Source of the DNA: JAIMBK01 sp040755975
GTDB lineage: Bacteria; Bacillota; Desulfotomaculia; Desulfotomaculales; Nap2-2B
Reading direction: 5' to 3'
Length of the DNA stretch: 64,000 bases
Assembly: GCA_040755975.1 (NCBI GenBank)
Contig: JBFLZY010000001.1
Location: 1-64,000 of the forward strand
Under the pieces are notes generated by a model that was not told where the DNA came from, ran no database searches, and worked only from the letters and a program-made list of their open reading frames with translations. Numbering within the stretch: position 1 is the first letter of the stretch; each line of letters opens with the position of its first letter. Of this stretch, positions 34,052 through 41,852 are shown piece by piece. A program made the translations under genes and the position numbers.

Positions 34052-35347
34052 ATGGAGTGGACAACCGCATACATTAACGAACTGCCGGACGAATGTTTTG
34101 CATATATCGAGCCAGGCGGCAAGAAAGACGAGGAAGGCAAGACAGTTCCCCGCTCCTTAAGACACTTGCCCTACAAAGATAAAAACGGCAAGATCGATCT
34201 CCCGCATTTGCGCAATGCCCTGGCCCGGCTGCCGCAGACGGACATCCCCCTGGAGGGCAAGCGGGAGGCTTTGAAGAATCTGATTGCCGCAGCAAAAGAA
34301 GTGGGCATTGAAGTGGATGAGGAGCGCTACCAGAAGGAATACCGCCTGGCCGAGGGGCGGCTGAAGATACCCTTTTTCCGCCTGGGAAAGTGGCGCCACC
34401 CGCGTTATGGCCTTGTGGAAGGAACCCAACAGATGTTTGATCAAATAAAAGCGAACTTCAAAAGGCGGGTATTGGGTCGCGATCCCTTCGTGAGGATTGG
34501 TCATGAGCGCGATGATGCAACGGTTTACGCCGCGGGCGAGGCAAAAGGATGGGTTAAAGACATTGTCCAGGAAGGAGATGTACTGTACGCAATAGCCGAG
34601 CCGACAGATGAACAGATTGCCGAGGCAATCAAAAACAAAAGGTATCGATACGCCAGCGCTGAAATCGAACCCAATTATTTGGATAAAGAAACTGGCTTAC
34701 GGGTCGGGGCAGTGCTTTCGGCGGTGGCGCTCACCAACGAACCATTTTTGACCAGGCTGCCAGACGCAATGGCCCTGGCCGACAAAATACATCTTGATTA
34801 CGAGGAGGTCGATGAGGTGAAACCCGAGGAACTGCTGAAGGAAAACAACAACCTGCTGAAATCCTTAATCGCCAAGCTTTCCGACTTTTTCGGGAAGAAG
34901 ACCGAACAGGGAGCGGACCAGCCGGAAGAGATCAAGAAGCTTTTGGCGGAAGTTCAACAACTTAAGACCCAGGTCGGTGAATCCCAGAAGAAGCAGAGCA
35001 AGCTGGAGGTTGACAACTTCACCAAAGATATCGAAATGAAACTGGCTGGTCTCGTGGCCCAGGGTGTCCCGCCCGTGCTCTGCGAAAAAGCCAAGGCGAT
35101 CATTTTGGCGGACCCGCAGAAAAGCATGGGTACAGTTAAGCTTGCGGACAACAAGGAAGCTTCCTTCGCCGAGATGATCCTGGACCTGTTGGGGGCCCTC
35201 CCCGCGGAGAACAGGGTGAAGATGGCCCAGCTGGGAAGCCAGGCGAAGCCTGCAGCGGGGAGCGAGGAGGAATTGAGGAAACTCGCAGAGGAAGACGTGA
35301 AAGCTCTCGGCGGTAAAGTAACCGCGGACGGCAAGTACGTATTTTAA
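34052..35347 (+). CDS. prohead protease with scaffold region (Mu I type)
   Basis: 431 residues. The N-terminal domain (LPDECFAYIEPGGKKDEEGKTVPRSLRHLPY...LRNALARLPQ) is a common phage add-on. The protease part (about 120-240) has the Mu gpI marks GHERDDATVYAAGEAKGWV, RYRYASAEIEPNYL and LSAVALTNEPF. A coiled-coil tail (about 255-330) probably acts as internal scaffold (Mu Z-like). It matures the capsid. Confidence 0.88.
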   Translation: MEWTTAYINELPDECFAYIEPGGKKDEEGKTVPRSLRHLPYKDKNGKIDLPHLRNALARLPQTDIPLEGKREALKNLIAAAKEVGIEVDEERYQKEYRLAEGRLKIPFFRLGKWRHPRYGLVEGTQQMFDQIKANFKRRVLGRDPFVRIGHERDDATVYAAGEAKGWVKDIVQEGDVLYAIAEPTDEQIAEAIKNKRYRYASAEIEPNYLDKETGLRVGAVLSAVALTNEPFLTRLPDAMALADKIHLDYEEVDEVKPEELLKENNNLLKSLIAKLSDFFGKKTEQGADQPEEIKKLLAEVQQLKTQVGESQKKQSKLEVDNFTKDIEMKLAGLVAQGVPPVLCEKAKAIILADPQKSMGTVKLADNKEASFAEMILDLLGALPAENRVKMAQLGSQAKPAAGSEEELRKLAEEDVKALGGKVTADGKYVF

Positions 35348-35377
35348 CCAATTATTTCAGAGAGGAGCTGAAGAAGC

Positions 35378-35956
35378 GTGTTAAATCCCGGAGCGACAAC
35401 TGTTGAATCCTACAGCGACCGGCAGGTCCTGGCCTTCCCGGACTTTCGCGGACCGCTTATCTCGGTGTTGCTGGCCGCCGGCCAGGGGGACCTGGTGAGC
35501 GGCACGGTACTGGGCAGAATCACGGCCAGCGGTAAATATGCCCGGCTGCGCCGCACCACGTTGAGTGCAGACGGAGCGATCGGGCAAACCGTGCTCTCCG
35601 TCGTTGACGCCTCTATTTTTAAGGTTGGCCAGACGGTAAGCATTATGGAAGCGGACGGCACGGAACTGGAGAACCTGGGGGCGATAACGGCAATTGACCT
35701 GGGGGCAAATACCATTACCGTCACCAATGCGCTGGCGGCTGCAAAAACTGCCGGGGCCTGGGTATTCGTTAACGACGGTTCAGAAGTAGCAAAAGTCATC
35801 CTGGCCGAAGAGGTGCCCGACCAGGCCGCCGACGTAAACGTTCGGGCTTACCTGGGCGGCCTTTTTTACACTTCCAAGCTTGTTGGGATGGATGCGCTGG
35901 CCCGGGCTGACCTGGGGGCCAGGGTCGTTGAGGACATCACGGTAGTGCCGGCTTAA
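35378..35956 (+). CDS. head decoration protein
   Basis: 192 residues, GTG start (GAGGAG upstream). The termini (DLVSGTVLGRITASGKY..., VPDQAADVNVRAYLGGLFYTSKL) fit lambda-D-type decoration proteins. A beta-rich insert (TVLSVVDASIFKVGQTVSIMEADGTELENLGAITAID, about 70-125) looks like an additional surface domain. Stabilises the expanded capsid. Confidence 0.85.
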   Translation: MLNPGATTVESYSDRQVLAFPDFRGPLISVLLAAGQGDLVSGTVLGRITASGKYARLRRTTLSADGAIGQTVLSVVDASIFKVGQTVSIMEADGTELENLGAITAIDLGANTITVTNALAAAKTAGAWVFVNDGSEVAKVILAEEVPDQAADVNVRAYLGGLFYTSKLVGMDALARADLGARVVEDITVVPA

Positions 35957-35982
35957 GCAAATCTAACTAAGGAGTGATCGAA

Positions 35983-36999
35983 GTGGATTTAAGATTCCCT
36001 ACCACGCGAGAAGTAACCCACGTTGTGCGGAACCGGGTAGTTGACCCGGCGAAGTTTGTTGGCGTTAAGTTTTGCCCGGTCCGCGACCACTACGCGGAGA
36101 GCATTGAATACGACGTGCTGGAAGCCTCGGTTGGGATGACGAAGCCCCACAATGTGGGCAATGATCCTAAAATCGTAAAACTTCCGGGCCAGAGCCGCAA
36201 GCGCTTCGGAACAGGCTACTGGAAAGAAACCTATCGCATCAATGAAGAAGAGCTCCTTTATGCCCGCAAGGCCGGTACGTACAACCAGCGCGCCGGGCGC
36301 GACCTGGTTTTCCAGCGGGCGAAGGAGATGGACGATCGCCTGGAGACCCGCATCGAGTGGCTGCGCTGGCAGCCGCTGACCGCCGGCCAGCTGGTCGTCG
36401 ACGAGGACGGTATAAGGTATACGGTGGATTACAGCTTGCCGGCTTCCAACAAGCCGGTACTTGGGGGAAATAACCTCTGGTCCGATTTGGCGAACAGCGA
36501 TCCCCTAAAGAACATTATCGACTGGCTTTTGCTCTTCCGGGGAACTGGCGCCAGGGGCGTAGAGGCGTACTTCAACAAAAAGGTGGCCGGGTACCTTGCC
36601 CAAAACGCCAAAATCCGGGATCTGCTCAAGCAGAGCCAGTACGCGAAATTTTTGACGCCGGAGAACATCGCCGCTGCGCTCAAGCTGCTCCTGCCCACCC
36701 TGGAGTTTACTGCTTACGACGAAGGGTATTCAGATGAGGATGGCGTGTTCCATCCCTTCATCCCGGACGACAGGTTTATCATCCGTGCCGAGGGAATTGC
36801 CGGTGAACCGCTGATGGACTTCGCAAGCACCATCAGCTTGCATAACGGCACTTTGGATAACCCGCAGCCCGGGAAGTTTGCCGTTATCGAAGACAAGTCG
36901 CAGGAGAACAAGAATCCCTACGTGGATATTACCGTAGGTATTTACGGCCTACCCCGGGTCTTTCATCCGAACTGGATCGTCAGCGCGAAGGTGGGGTAA
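35983..36999 (+). CDS. major capsid protein (E family)
   Basis: 338 residues from GTG 35983 (AAGGAG eight bases upstream; an earlier GTG at 35974 is less well placed). Family marks of phage capsid protein E: HVVRNRVVDPAKFVGVKFCPVRDHYAESIEYDV, RINEEELLYARKAG, KEMDDRLETRIEWL, and the C-terminal HPNWIVSAKVG. Its use together with Mu-type packaging genes shows that the head is a mosaic, as Mu itself has a different capsid family. Confidence 0.9.
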   Translation: MDLRFPTTREVTHVVRNRVVDPAKFVGVKFCPVRDHYAESIEYDVLEASVGMTKPHNVGNDPKIVKLPGQSRKRFGTGYWKETYRINEEELLYARKAGTYNQRAGRDLVFQRAKEMDDRLETRIEWLRWQPLTAGQLVVDEDGIRYTVDYSLPASNKPVLGGNNLWSDLANSDPLKNIIDWLLLFRGTGARGVEAYFNKKVAGYLAQNAKIRDLLKQSQYAKFLTPENIAAALKLLLPTLEFTAYDEGYSDEDGVFHPFIPDDRFIIRAEGIAGEPLMDFASTISLHNGTLDNPQPGKFAVIEDKSQENKNPYVDITVGIYGLPRVFHPNWIVSAKVG

Positions 37000-37360
37000 G
37001 AAAGGCGGCGGTAACATACCGGTTACCAAAAATGCAACCGGTATGTTACCAAAGTAACCGACAGGTAACGGGCAGGTAACGTGAATGTTACCAAAGTAAC
37101 GGCAAAAAACCTGCCGGTGTTACCGGGTAACATATAGAAAAAGCCTTATTTTAAGCGGCTTGTCAATTGATGGGTGGACGGTAAGAAAGCTTCTGCAGAG
37201 GGCGATGTTACCGGATTATGAATGGTTAAGGACCTGGTAACGAGGCAAGTGTGATCGGCGAGTATCCGGCTGGGCAGCCCGGGATATGGAGCTGGTCGGC
37301 GGGCGCTTGCTGATTAAATAATCATAAACCTGCGAGGTGAAGGCGAGGGTGCTCTGATGG
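37000..37360. other. noncoding gap rich in GTTACC/GGTAAC
   Basis: 361 bases between the capsid and gp36 genes. It starts with a perfect 15-bp hairpin (37010-37024/37036-37050). The pentamer GTAAC or GTTAC occurs about fourteen times in both orientations, mainly at 37010-37135. AAGCC...GGCTT near 37140-37160 could form another stem. No gene is supported. A regulatory, gyrase-binding or degenerate mobile sequence is possible. Confidence 0.65.
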
Positions 37361-37807
37361 GTGCCCCTCGGGACTATGTACTGTACGCCCCAGAAGGTGC
37401 GGGAAGCGAACGAGCTTCTCCAGGACGAAACGGTGTTTTCGGACGAAGAGATATTACCCTGGATTGAAAAAGCCCAAAGCCGGATTGATGCGGCGCTGAA
37501 GAAACGCTACGTCGTGCCGCTGGCGGAGCCGGTGCCGGCCATTATCGAGTCCATTGCCCAGGACATGGCGGCTGGGTTTGTGATCGCCAACACGTTCAGC
37601 AACCAGCTGAGCCAGGAGGTCCTCAATCTCAGTAACCAGCTCCTTAAAAGGGCCGATAGTGACCTTGCCAGGGTGGTGGAGGAAAGGCAGCTGGACGACC
37701 TGCCCGGGATCAGGTTGGCGACCACCCCGGGAGCCAGCAGCACCTCGGCAATGGCCAGCACCACCCCGAAACCAAGTCCGCTGGAAGGGATACTGAAGCA
37801 GTGGTAA
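37361..37807 (+). CDS. head-tail connector (DUF1320, Mu gp36)
   Basis: 148 residues (GTG 37361; ATG 37376 is possible). YCTPQKVREAN...FSDEEILPWIEKAQSRIDAALKKRYVVPL follows the gp36 family. It probably closes the connector below the portal. A Ser/Thr/Pro tail replaces the usual short C-terminus. Confidence 0.87.
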   Translation: MPLGTMYCTPQKVREANELLQDETVFSDEEILPWIEKAQSRIDAALKKRYVVPLAEPVPAIIESIAQDMAAGFVIANTFSNQLSQEVLNLSNQLLKRADSDLARVVEERQLDDLPGIRLATTPGASSTSAMASTTPKPSPLEGILKQW

Positions 37808-38424
37808 CCCTGTACGTAAAATCCAAAGGTCAGGATGCCGTGATGAACGTGATCGCCGACATGGCCGCCAGAGGCGTAAACACCAGGCCCCTGATGGGCC
37901 AAATCGGCCACATCATCCTGGCGTCTGTAACCAGGAACTTCGAGTCCGAAGGCAGGCCGGGAAAGTGGAAGCCGATCAGCCGGCTGACCCAAGACATCTA
38001 CGAGGGCCGCCTGCTGGACCGGCTCCGAGCCACCAAGGGATACGGAAAGATTAAGCGCGAAGCGACCCGCTTGAGAAGAGAAAGTGCTTTCCTTGAGAGG
38101 CACAAGGGGAAAATCCTGCAGCGGGAGGGCGATCTGAGAAAATCAATCGTTGTAGGCAAGGTGACCAACACCAGCGTGGAAGTCGGCTCCTCCCTCCCCT
38201 ACGCCCGTATCCACCAGTTGGGCGGGGAAATAACTCCAAAAAGAGGACCGTACCTGCTGATACCCATCGGCGGAGGCAGGTTTCTTCGGGTCAAGAAGGT
38301 TACCATCCCGGCCCGCCCCTACCTGGTGCTGCAGGACGAAGACGGGACGACCATCCTGAAGTCCACGAAGGATTATATACTGGATGCCGCTCTGCATGCC
38401 AAAGGGAGCAGGTTTAGGAGGTAG
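37801..38424 (+). CDS. virion morphogenesis protein (Mu gpG type)
   Basis: 207 residues, GTG start overlapping gp36 by 7 bp. RNFESEGRPGKWKPISRLT, LLRKSIVVGKVTNTSVEVGSSLPYARIHQLGG and IPARPYLVL are the standard marks. Tail completion or head-tail joining. Confidence 0.9.
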   Translation: MVTLYVKSKGQDAVMNVIADMAARGVNTRPLMGQIGHIILASVTRNFESEGRPGKWKPISRLTQDIYEGRLLDRLRATKGYGKIKREATRLRRESAFLERHKGKILQREGDLRKSIVVGKVTNTSVEVGSSLPYARIHQLGGEITPKRGPYLLIPIGGGRFLRVKKVTIPARPYLVLQDEDGTTILKSTKDYILDAALHAKGSRFRR

Positions 38425-38430
38425 TTAACC

Positions 38431-38907
38431 TTGCCGACGTCACCGGAAATCATTGACCTGGTGCACGATGTCTTAAAAAACGCGCCCGGCCTAGCGGGAG
38501 TTAAGGAATGGAACAAGGCCAACAGCCTGGTTACCCTGGCAGCTCCCGGCTGCTCCATAGGTCTTGATGAGGAAAAGTTCGAGGCGTACAGCAGGGACCA
38601 GGACGAAGCCACTGCAAGATTGAGCATTTTATTCTGGTCAAAAAACATTGACCAGGCCGCAGGGGAGGCCGAAGTCCGGGAGTTGGCCCAGCAGGCCAGG
38701 CTGGCGCTGACGGCCAACCGGACCCTGGGGGGCGCTGTAGACGACAGTTTTGTGGAGGGCATACGATACGCTACGGCTGACGGCGGCAAGAGTATTCTGC
38801 TGCACCTGGCCGAGGTCAGTTATCGGGTAACGTATTATACCGATAGGTTCATTGCCGAGGCGGAAACACCGATTGACCAGCTTGACCACGACGTGGGTGC
38901 GGAGTAA
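38431..38907 (+). CDS. tail terminator-like protein
   Basis: 158 residues, TTG start with AGGAGG nine bases upstream. The alpha/beta layout and position between gpG and the sheath gene fit a tail-terminator (gp37/gpU-like) role. Assignment rests mainly on position. Confidence 0.7.
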   Translation: MPTSPEIIDLVHDVLKNAPGLAGVKEWNKANSLVTLAAPGCSIGLDEEKFEAYSRDQDEATARLSILFWSKNIDQAAGEAEVRELAQQARLALTANRTLGGAVDDSFVEGIRYATADGGKSILLHLAEVSYRVTYYTDRFIAEAETPIDQLDHDVGAE

Positions 38908-38945
38908 TAAAAAGTCTCAAATTCTGAAGGAAGCGAGGGGATAAA

Positions 38946-40355
38946 ATGACACTGGAATACATTCACCCCAGGGTGGCCATCGACGAAAGCGACGTCGGCC
39001 CGCGGCCGACACCGGCGGTCAGCCTGGCCAGGATCGGAGTTGTAGGGACATTCTCCAAGGGACCGGTTAATGAGCCCGTATTAATCGGTTCTCTGGACCA
39101 ACTTGTAAGTATTTTCGGACAGCACAAAAGCGGCCTGAGCGGCTACCTATCCGCGCTGGGAGCAATGGCCCAAGGGGCTAATGATTTTTACGTTGTGCGC
39201 GTAGGCGGCGCGTCCATTGCCAGTGCATCAAAAATTCTTCAGGATTCCACACCGGCTGACTCGGTAGTCGTCACCGCAAAAACCCCGGGCAGCTGGGGCA
39301 ATGACATCACTGTGGCAGTGGCCTCGGGTACCACCGGGGGAACGTTCAAACTGATCATTACCTACGGCAGCCAGCAGGAGACCTTCGATAACCTGACCCT
39401 GGACAATGTGGCCACCCAGGTGACTTCCCAGTTCGTGACGGCAGCCAAGGCTCCGGGGGCCGCCAACATCCCTGCCAACATATCGGCAACTCCATTGTCC
39501 GGCGGCGATGACGGGGCCACTACCCAGGACTCCGATTACGTTGGCACCATCGACGGGAGCGGAAACCGTTCCGGGCTGAAGGTCCTGGAAACGGTGCGCT
39601 GCGCCATAGCGATATGCGCCCAGCAGTACAGCACCACCATCAGGAACGCGCTGCTGACCCACTGCGCCAACATGGTCATTGACTTCGGATTGAGGATGGC
39701 GGTTCTGAACACTAGTGTAGGGTTGACCCCCACCCAGGCGGTGGCCGAGACGGCGGCCATGGACAGCATGAGGGGGATACTGACGTACCCATGGGTGGAG
39801 CTTTCGGACCTGACCGGCGAGCTGGTGGCCCCGGATGGAGTTTACGCCGGCAGGCTGTCGGTGCTGAAGGCTAGCGAAAGCCCCAGCAACAAGGAAATCA
39901 CCGGGATCAACAAGACCGAGCGGTTCCTGGCCGACTCAGAAATCAAAGCCCTCACCCAGGCCAGGATCAGCCCCATATCCCTGGTGGAGGGCAGGGGTTT
40001 CCGCATCCGGAACGGGGTCACCCTCGCCAGTGATCCGGCCTGGGCGCAGACCAACATCCGGAGGCAGTTCGACAAGCTGGAGATGGAGATTTTCGCGGCC
40101 ACGCAGTGGGCCATCAGCGAGAACAACACCCCCAAGTTGCGGGCGGCAATTGCCGCACAGATCGATAACTACCTGGTAGCCAAGAAGCAGCAGGGCGAGA
40201 TCTATGACTTCAAGCCTACCATCTGCGACGACACGAACAATACCCCGGAAACCATCCAGGCCAGGATACTGAATACCACCATCCGGGTGCGGCCGCTTTA
40301 TGCCGCTGACTACATCGACCACCATATCCAGCGCCTAGTAGGGAATGAGAGGTGA
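38946..40355 (+). CDS. contractile tail sheath protein
   Basis: 469 residues. GVVGTFSKGPVNEPVLIGSLDQLVSIFG is the classic sheath opening; the C-terminal LEGRGFRIRNGVTLASDPAWAQTNIRRQFDKLE...TIRVRPLYAADYIDHHIQR is the conserved assembly domain. It shows that the virion is a myovirus. Confidence 0.95.
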   Translation: MTLEYIHPRVAIDESDVGPRPTPAVSLARIGVVGTFSKGPVNEPVLIGSLDQLVSIFGQHKSGLSGYLSALGAMAQGANDFYVVRVGGASIASASKILQDSTPADSVVVTAKTPGSWGNDITVAVASGTTGGTFKLIITYGSQQETFDNLTLDNVATQVTSQFVTAAKAPGAANIPANISATPLSGGDDGATTQDSDYVGTIDGSGNRSGLKVLETVRCAIAICAQQYSTTIRNALLTHCANMVIDFGLRMAVLNTSVGLTPTQAVAETAAMDSMRGILTYPWVELSDLTGELVAPDGVYAGRLSVLKASESPSNKEITGINKTERFLADSEIKALTQARISPISLVEGRGFRIRNGVTLASDPAWAQTNIRRQFDKLEMEIFAATQWAISENNTPKLRAAIAAQIDNYLVAKKQQGEIYDFKPTICDDTNNTPETIQARILNTTIRVRPLYAADYIDHHIQRLVGNER

Positions 40356-40360
40356 TCTGA

Positions 40361-40636
40361 GTGTATCGGGTCAAAGAAGGCTGTCCGGGCTGCGGGGCAT
40401 GTGACAATATTTGCCCGGTCGGGGCGATCACGGCCGGAAGCGGCCTGGGTGTTGTCATCACCGATGACTGCATCGATTGCGGAGTTTGTGTGGGCACCTG
40501 CCCGATCAGACTAATCGTGAAGGTCACGGAAAAAGAATCCCCCGTAACAAAGGGCGGCAGTAAAAAATCCCCCCCGGCCGAGGGGAGCCAGGTGAAAGGA
40601 GGTTCCACGGATGCCGAAGCCGATCCAGGGCTTTGA
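40361..40636 (+). CDS. 2[4Fe-4S]-type ferredoxin in the tail operon
   Basis: 91 residues, GTG start with AGAGGTGA upstream. Two complete cluster motifs: Cys8-x2-Cys11-x2-Cys14-x3-Cys18-Pro and Cys37-x2-Cys40-x2-Cys43-x3-Cys47-Pro, as in clostridial ferredoxins. A charged low-complexity tail (about 57-91) follows. It begins six bases after the sheath stop and overlaps the tube gene by 26 bp, so it is wired into the tail operon. It may be a virion part, an assembly factor, or an electron carrier made late in infection. Confidence 0.88.
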   Translation: MYRVKEGCPGCGACDNICPVGAITAGSGLGVVITDDCIDCGVCVGTCPIRLIVKVTEKESPVTKGGSKKSPPAEGSQVKGGSTDAEADPGL

Positions 40637-41045
40637 TGTAAGCGTCCAGGTCATCGGCCCCAACGGGCCGGAACTGACCGGGGAGTACCAGGAATGCGAG
40701 TTCTCAGTCAAAAACGAGACTGAGGAATACCTGGAACTGAACGAAAGGATCCCGATGATCCTGGACGGGGAGATCAAAATTGAGGGCAAGCTGAAACGGG
40801 GCTGGATGTCTTTAGACGTGCTCAAGGCGATCTTCGGGTCCGGTACCCTGCGGCGCGGAGAACGCCAGCCGGCAAGCCCGAGGTTTGTTATCATCTTCAG
40901 CGTAAACGCTCCGGAAAAGGGGCTGTCCGGCCGATACAAGTTTGAGCAGGCGGTAATTCCCGAGTTGTCCATCAGTATCGCCGCCGGCAAGGGCGCGGTC
41001 AAAAAGGACCTTTCCTTTAAGGCCGAGGGGATTACAGAGGCATAG
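40611..41045 (+). CDS. tail tube protein
   Basis: 144 residues, ATG with AAAGGAGG eight bases upstream. FDVSVQVIGPNGPELTGEYQECEFSVKNETEEYLELNERIPMILDGEIKIEGKLKRG and an alternating beta pattern fit Mu/XkdM-type tube proteins. It follows the sheath gene as expected, apart from the ferredoxin. Confidence 0.85.
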   Translation: MPKPIQGFDVSVQVIGPNGPELTGEYQECEFSVKNETEEYLELNERIPMILDGEIKIEGKLKRGWMSLDVLKAIFGSGTLRRGERQPASPRFVIIFSVNAPEKGLSGRYKFEQAVIPELSISIAAGKGAVKKDLSFKAEGITEA

Positions 41046-41071
41046 GAAAACGATTTCAGGAGGGATATCAT

Positions 41072-41446
41072 ATGCCAATTGTTTATGGACCCTTGGAACT
41101 TCCCAGCGGGAGGAGAATCAAGTTTCGCGCCCCCCTTGGTTCCGACCGGAGCAACGTTCTGATGATGACGCAGATTTCAGCGGAGCGGGCCATATCGGAC
41201 ACCATGCTGGTGGACGATTACGTGGCCGCCAAGTGCGTCACGGAAGTTGACGGGAAGCCCACGGATGGAGAGTATAAGCATCTTTTCAATGACTGGCCAC
41301 TTCAGGATGTGTATTTTTACCGGGCAGTTTTCAATGAGGTGTGCGGTTTGACGGAAGATGTCCAAAAGAAAGCTAAAGAGGTCGCAGCTTTTTTGCTGAA
41401 AGGACAGACCTGTACCGCTGGATCCAAATCGGGAGGTTCGGTGTAA
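41072..41446 (+). CDS. tail assembly chaperone, short form (Mu gp41-like)
   Basis: 124 residues, ATG with AGGAGG upstream. LELPSGRRIKFRAPLGSDRSNVL...VDGKPTDGEYKHLFNDWPLQDVYFYRAVFNEV fits tape-measure chaperones of gp41 type. It contains a T-TTT-TTG slippery site near its end that gives a longer form. Confidence 0.85.
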   Translation: MPIVYGPLELPSGRRIKFRAPLGSDRSNVLMMTQISAERAISDTMLVDDYVAAKCVTEVDGKPTDGEYKHLFNDWPLQDVYFYRAVFNEVCGLTEDVQKKAKEVAAFLLKGQTCTAGSKSGGSV

Positions 41447-41550
41447 GTTACAGGGAATGGCTGGCCATGACGGACCTGGAGAGGGAAGCCGTATGGCTGG
41501 CTTTTGAATGGTTGGCGGAACAAACGGGAGGAGACACCCTGGGGGATTAA
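41072..41550 (+). CDS. tail assembly chaperone, -1 frameshift product
   Basis: At 41389-41395 the sequence T-TTT-TTG is a canonical X-XXY-YYZ slip heptamer in the gp41 frame. A -1 shift continues as AERTDLYRWIQIGRFGVSY to the TAA at 41548, giving about 159 residues instead of 124. The downstream part (LYRWIQIGRFG, REWLAM, EREAVWLAFEW) is the usual second chaperone domain and has no start of its own. This mirrors lambda gpG/gpGT. Confidence 0.85.
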
Positions 41551-41564
41551 ACCCATGGGGTGGA

Positions 41565-41774
41565 TTATTTGGTTGATTCTCTTTTGTGTTGATAAGAATC
41601 TGCTGCAGACATTAATACTTGTAAACCGACAAGGTATATTATTGCAGTAAACACCCATATCAACCACGGTATATTTGCGTCCCATAAAGCCATAAGCAGT
41701 GAGGTCGGAATAATTGCAACTAAGTAACAAATCGGCAGTGACAGCAACGAGGCAAAAAACATAACGATTTTCAT
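41565..41774 (-). CDS. reverse-strand membrane protein (moron)
   Basis: 69 residues from ATG 41774 with AGGGGG upstream (an ATG six bases earlier is too close). Two membrane helices: MKIVMFFASLLSLPICYLVAIIPTSLLMAL and PWLIWVFTAIIYLVGLQVLM, with a polar tail. It is A+T-rich, opposite to all late genes, and has its own promoter. Such genes are often expressed by lysogens and block superinfection; that role is inference. Confidence 0.8.
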   Translation of the reverse strand: MKIVMFFASLLSLPICYLVAIIPTSLLMALWDANIPWLIWVFTAIIYLVGLQVLMSAADSYQHKRESTK

Positions 41775-41800
41775 GAACATCGCCCCCTAACCTTTTTTAA

Positions 41801-41828
41801 AGTATATCACACCATGCGAAAAAAGCAA
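41801..41828 (-). promoter_or_regulatory. promoter of the reverse-strand membrane gene
   Basis: TTGCTT (41828-41823), 16 bp, then extended -10 TGATATACT (41809-41801) on the minus strand. A 13-bp tandem repeat (41816-41828 and 41829-41841) overlaps the -35 region. The extended -10 supports expression without phage factors. Confidence 0.75.
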
Positions 41829-41852
41829 GCGAAAAAAGCAAGGTGGAAGGCC

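Noticed and set aside
37000..37360. CRISPR-like array or hidden gene in the GTTACC region
   Set aside because: Repeats are short, in both orientations, irregularly spaced and without equal spacers; reading frames there are short and unsupported.
41814..41852. Upstream start of the tape measure gene
   Set aside because: The extra residues are only the 13-bp tandem repeat translated as Lys/Ala/Arg, and the ATG at 41853 has the better ribosome site.
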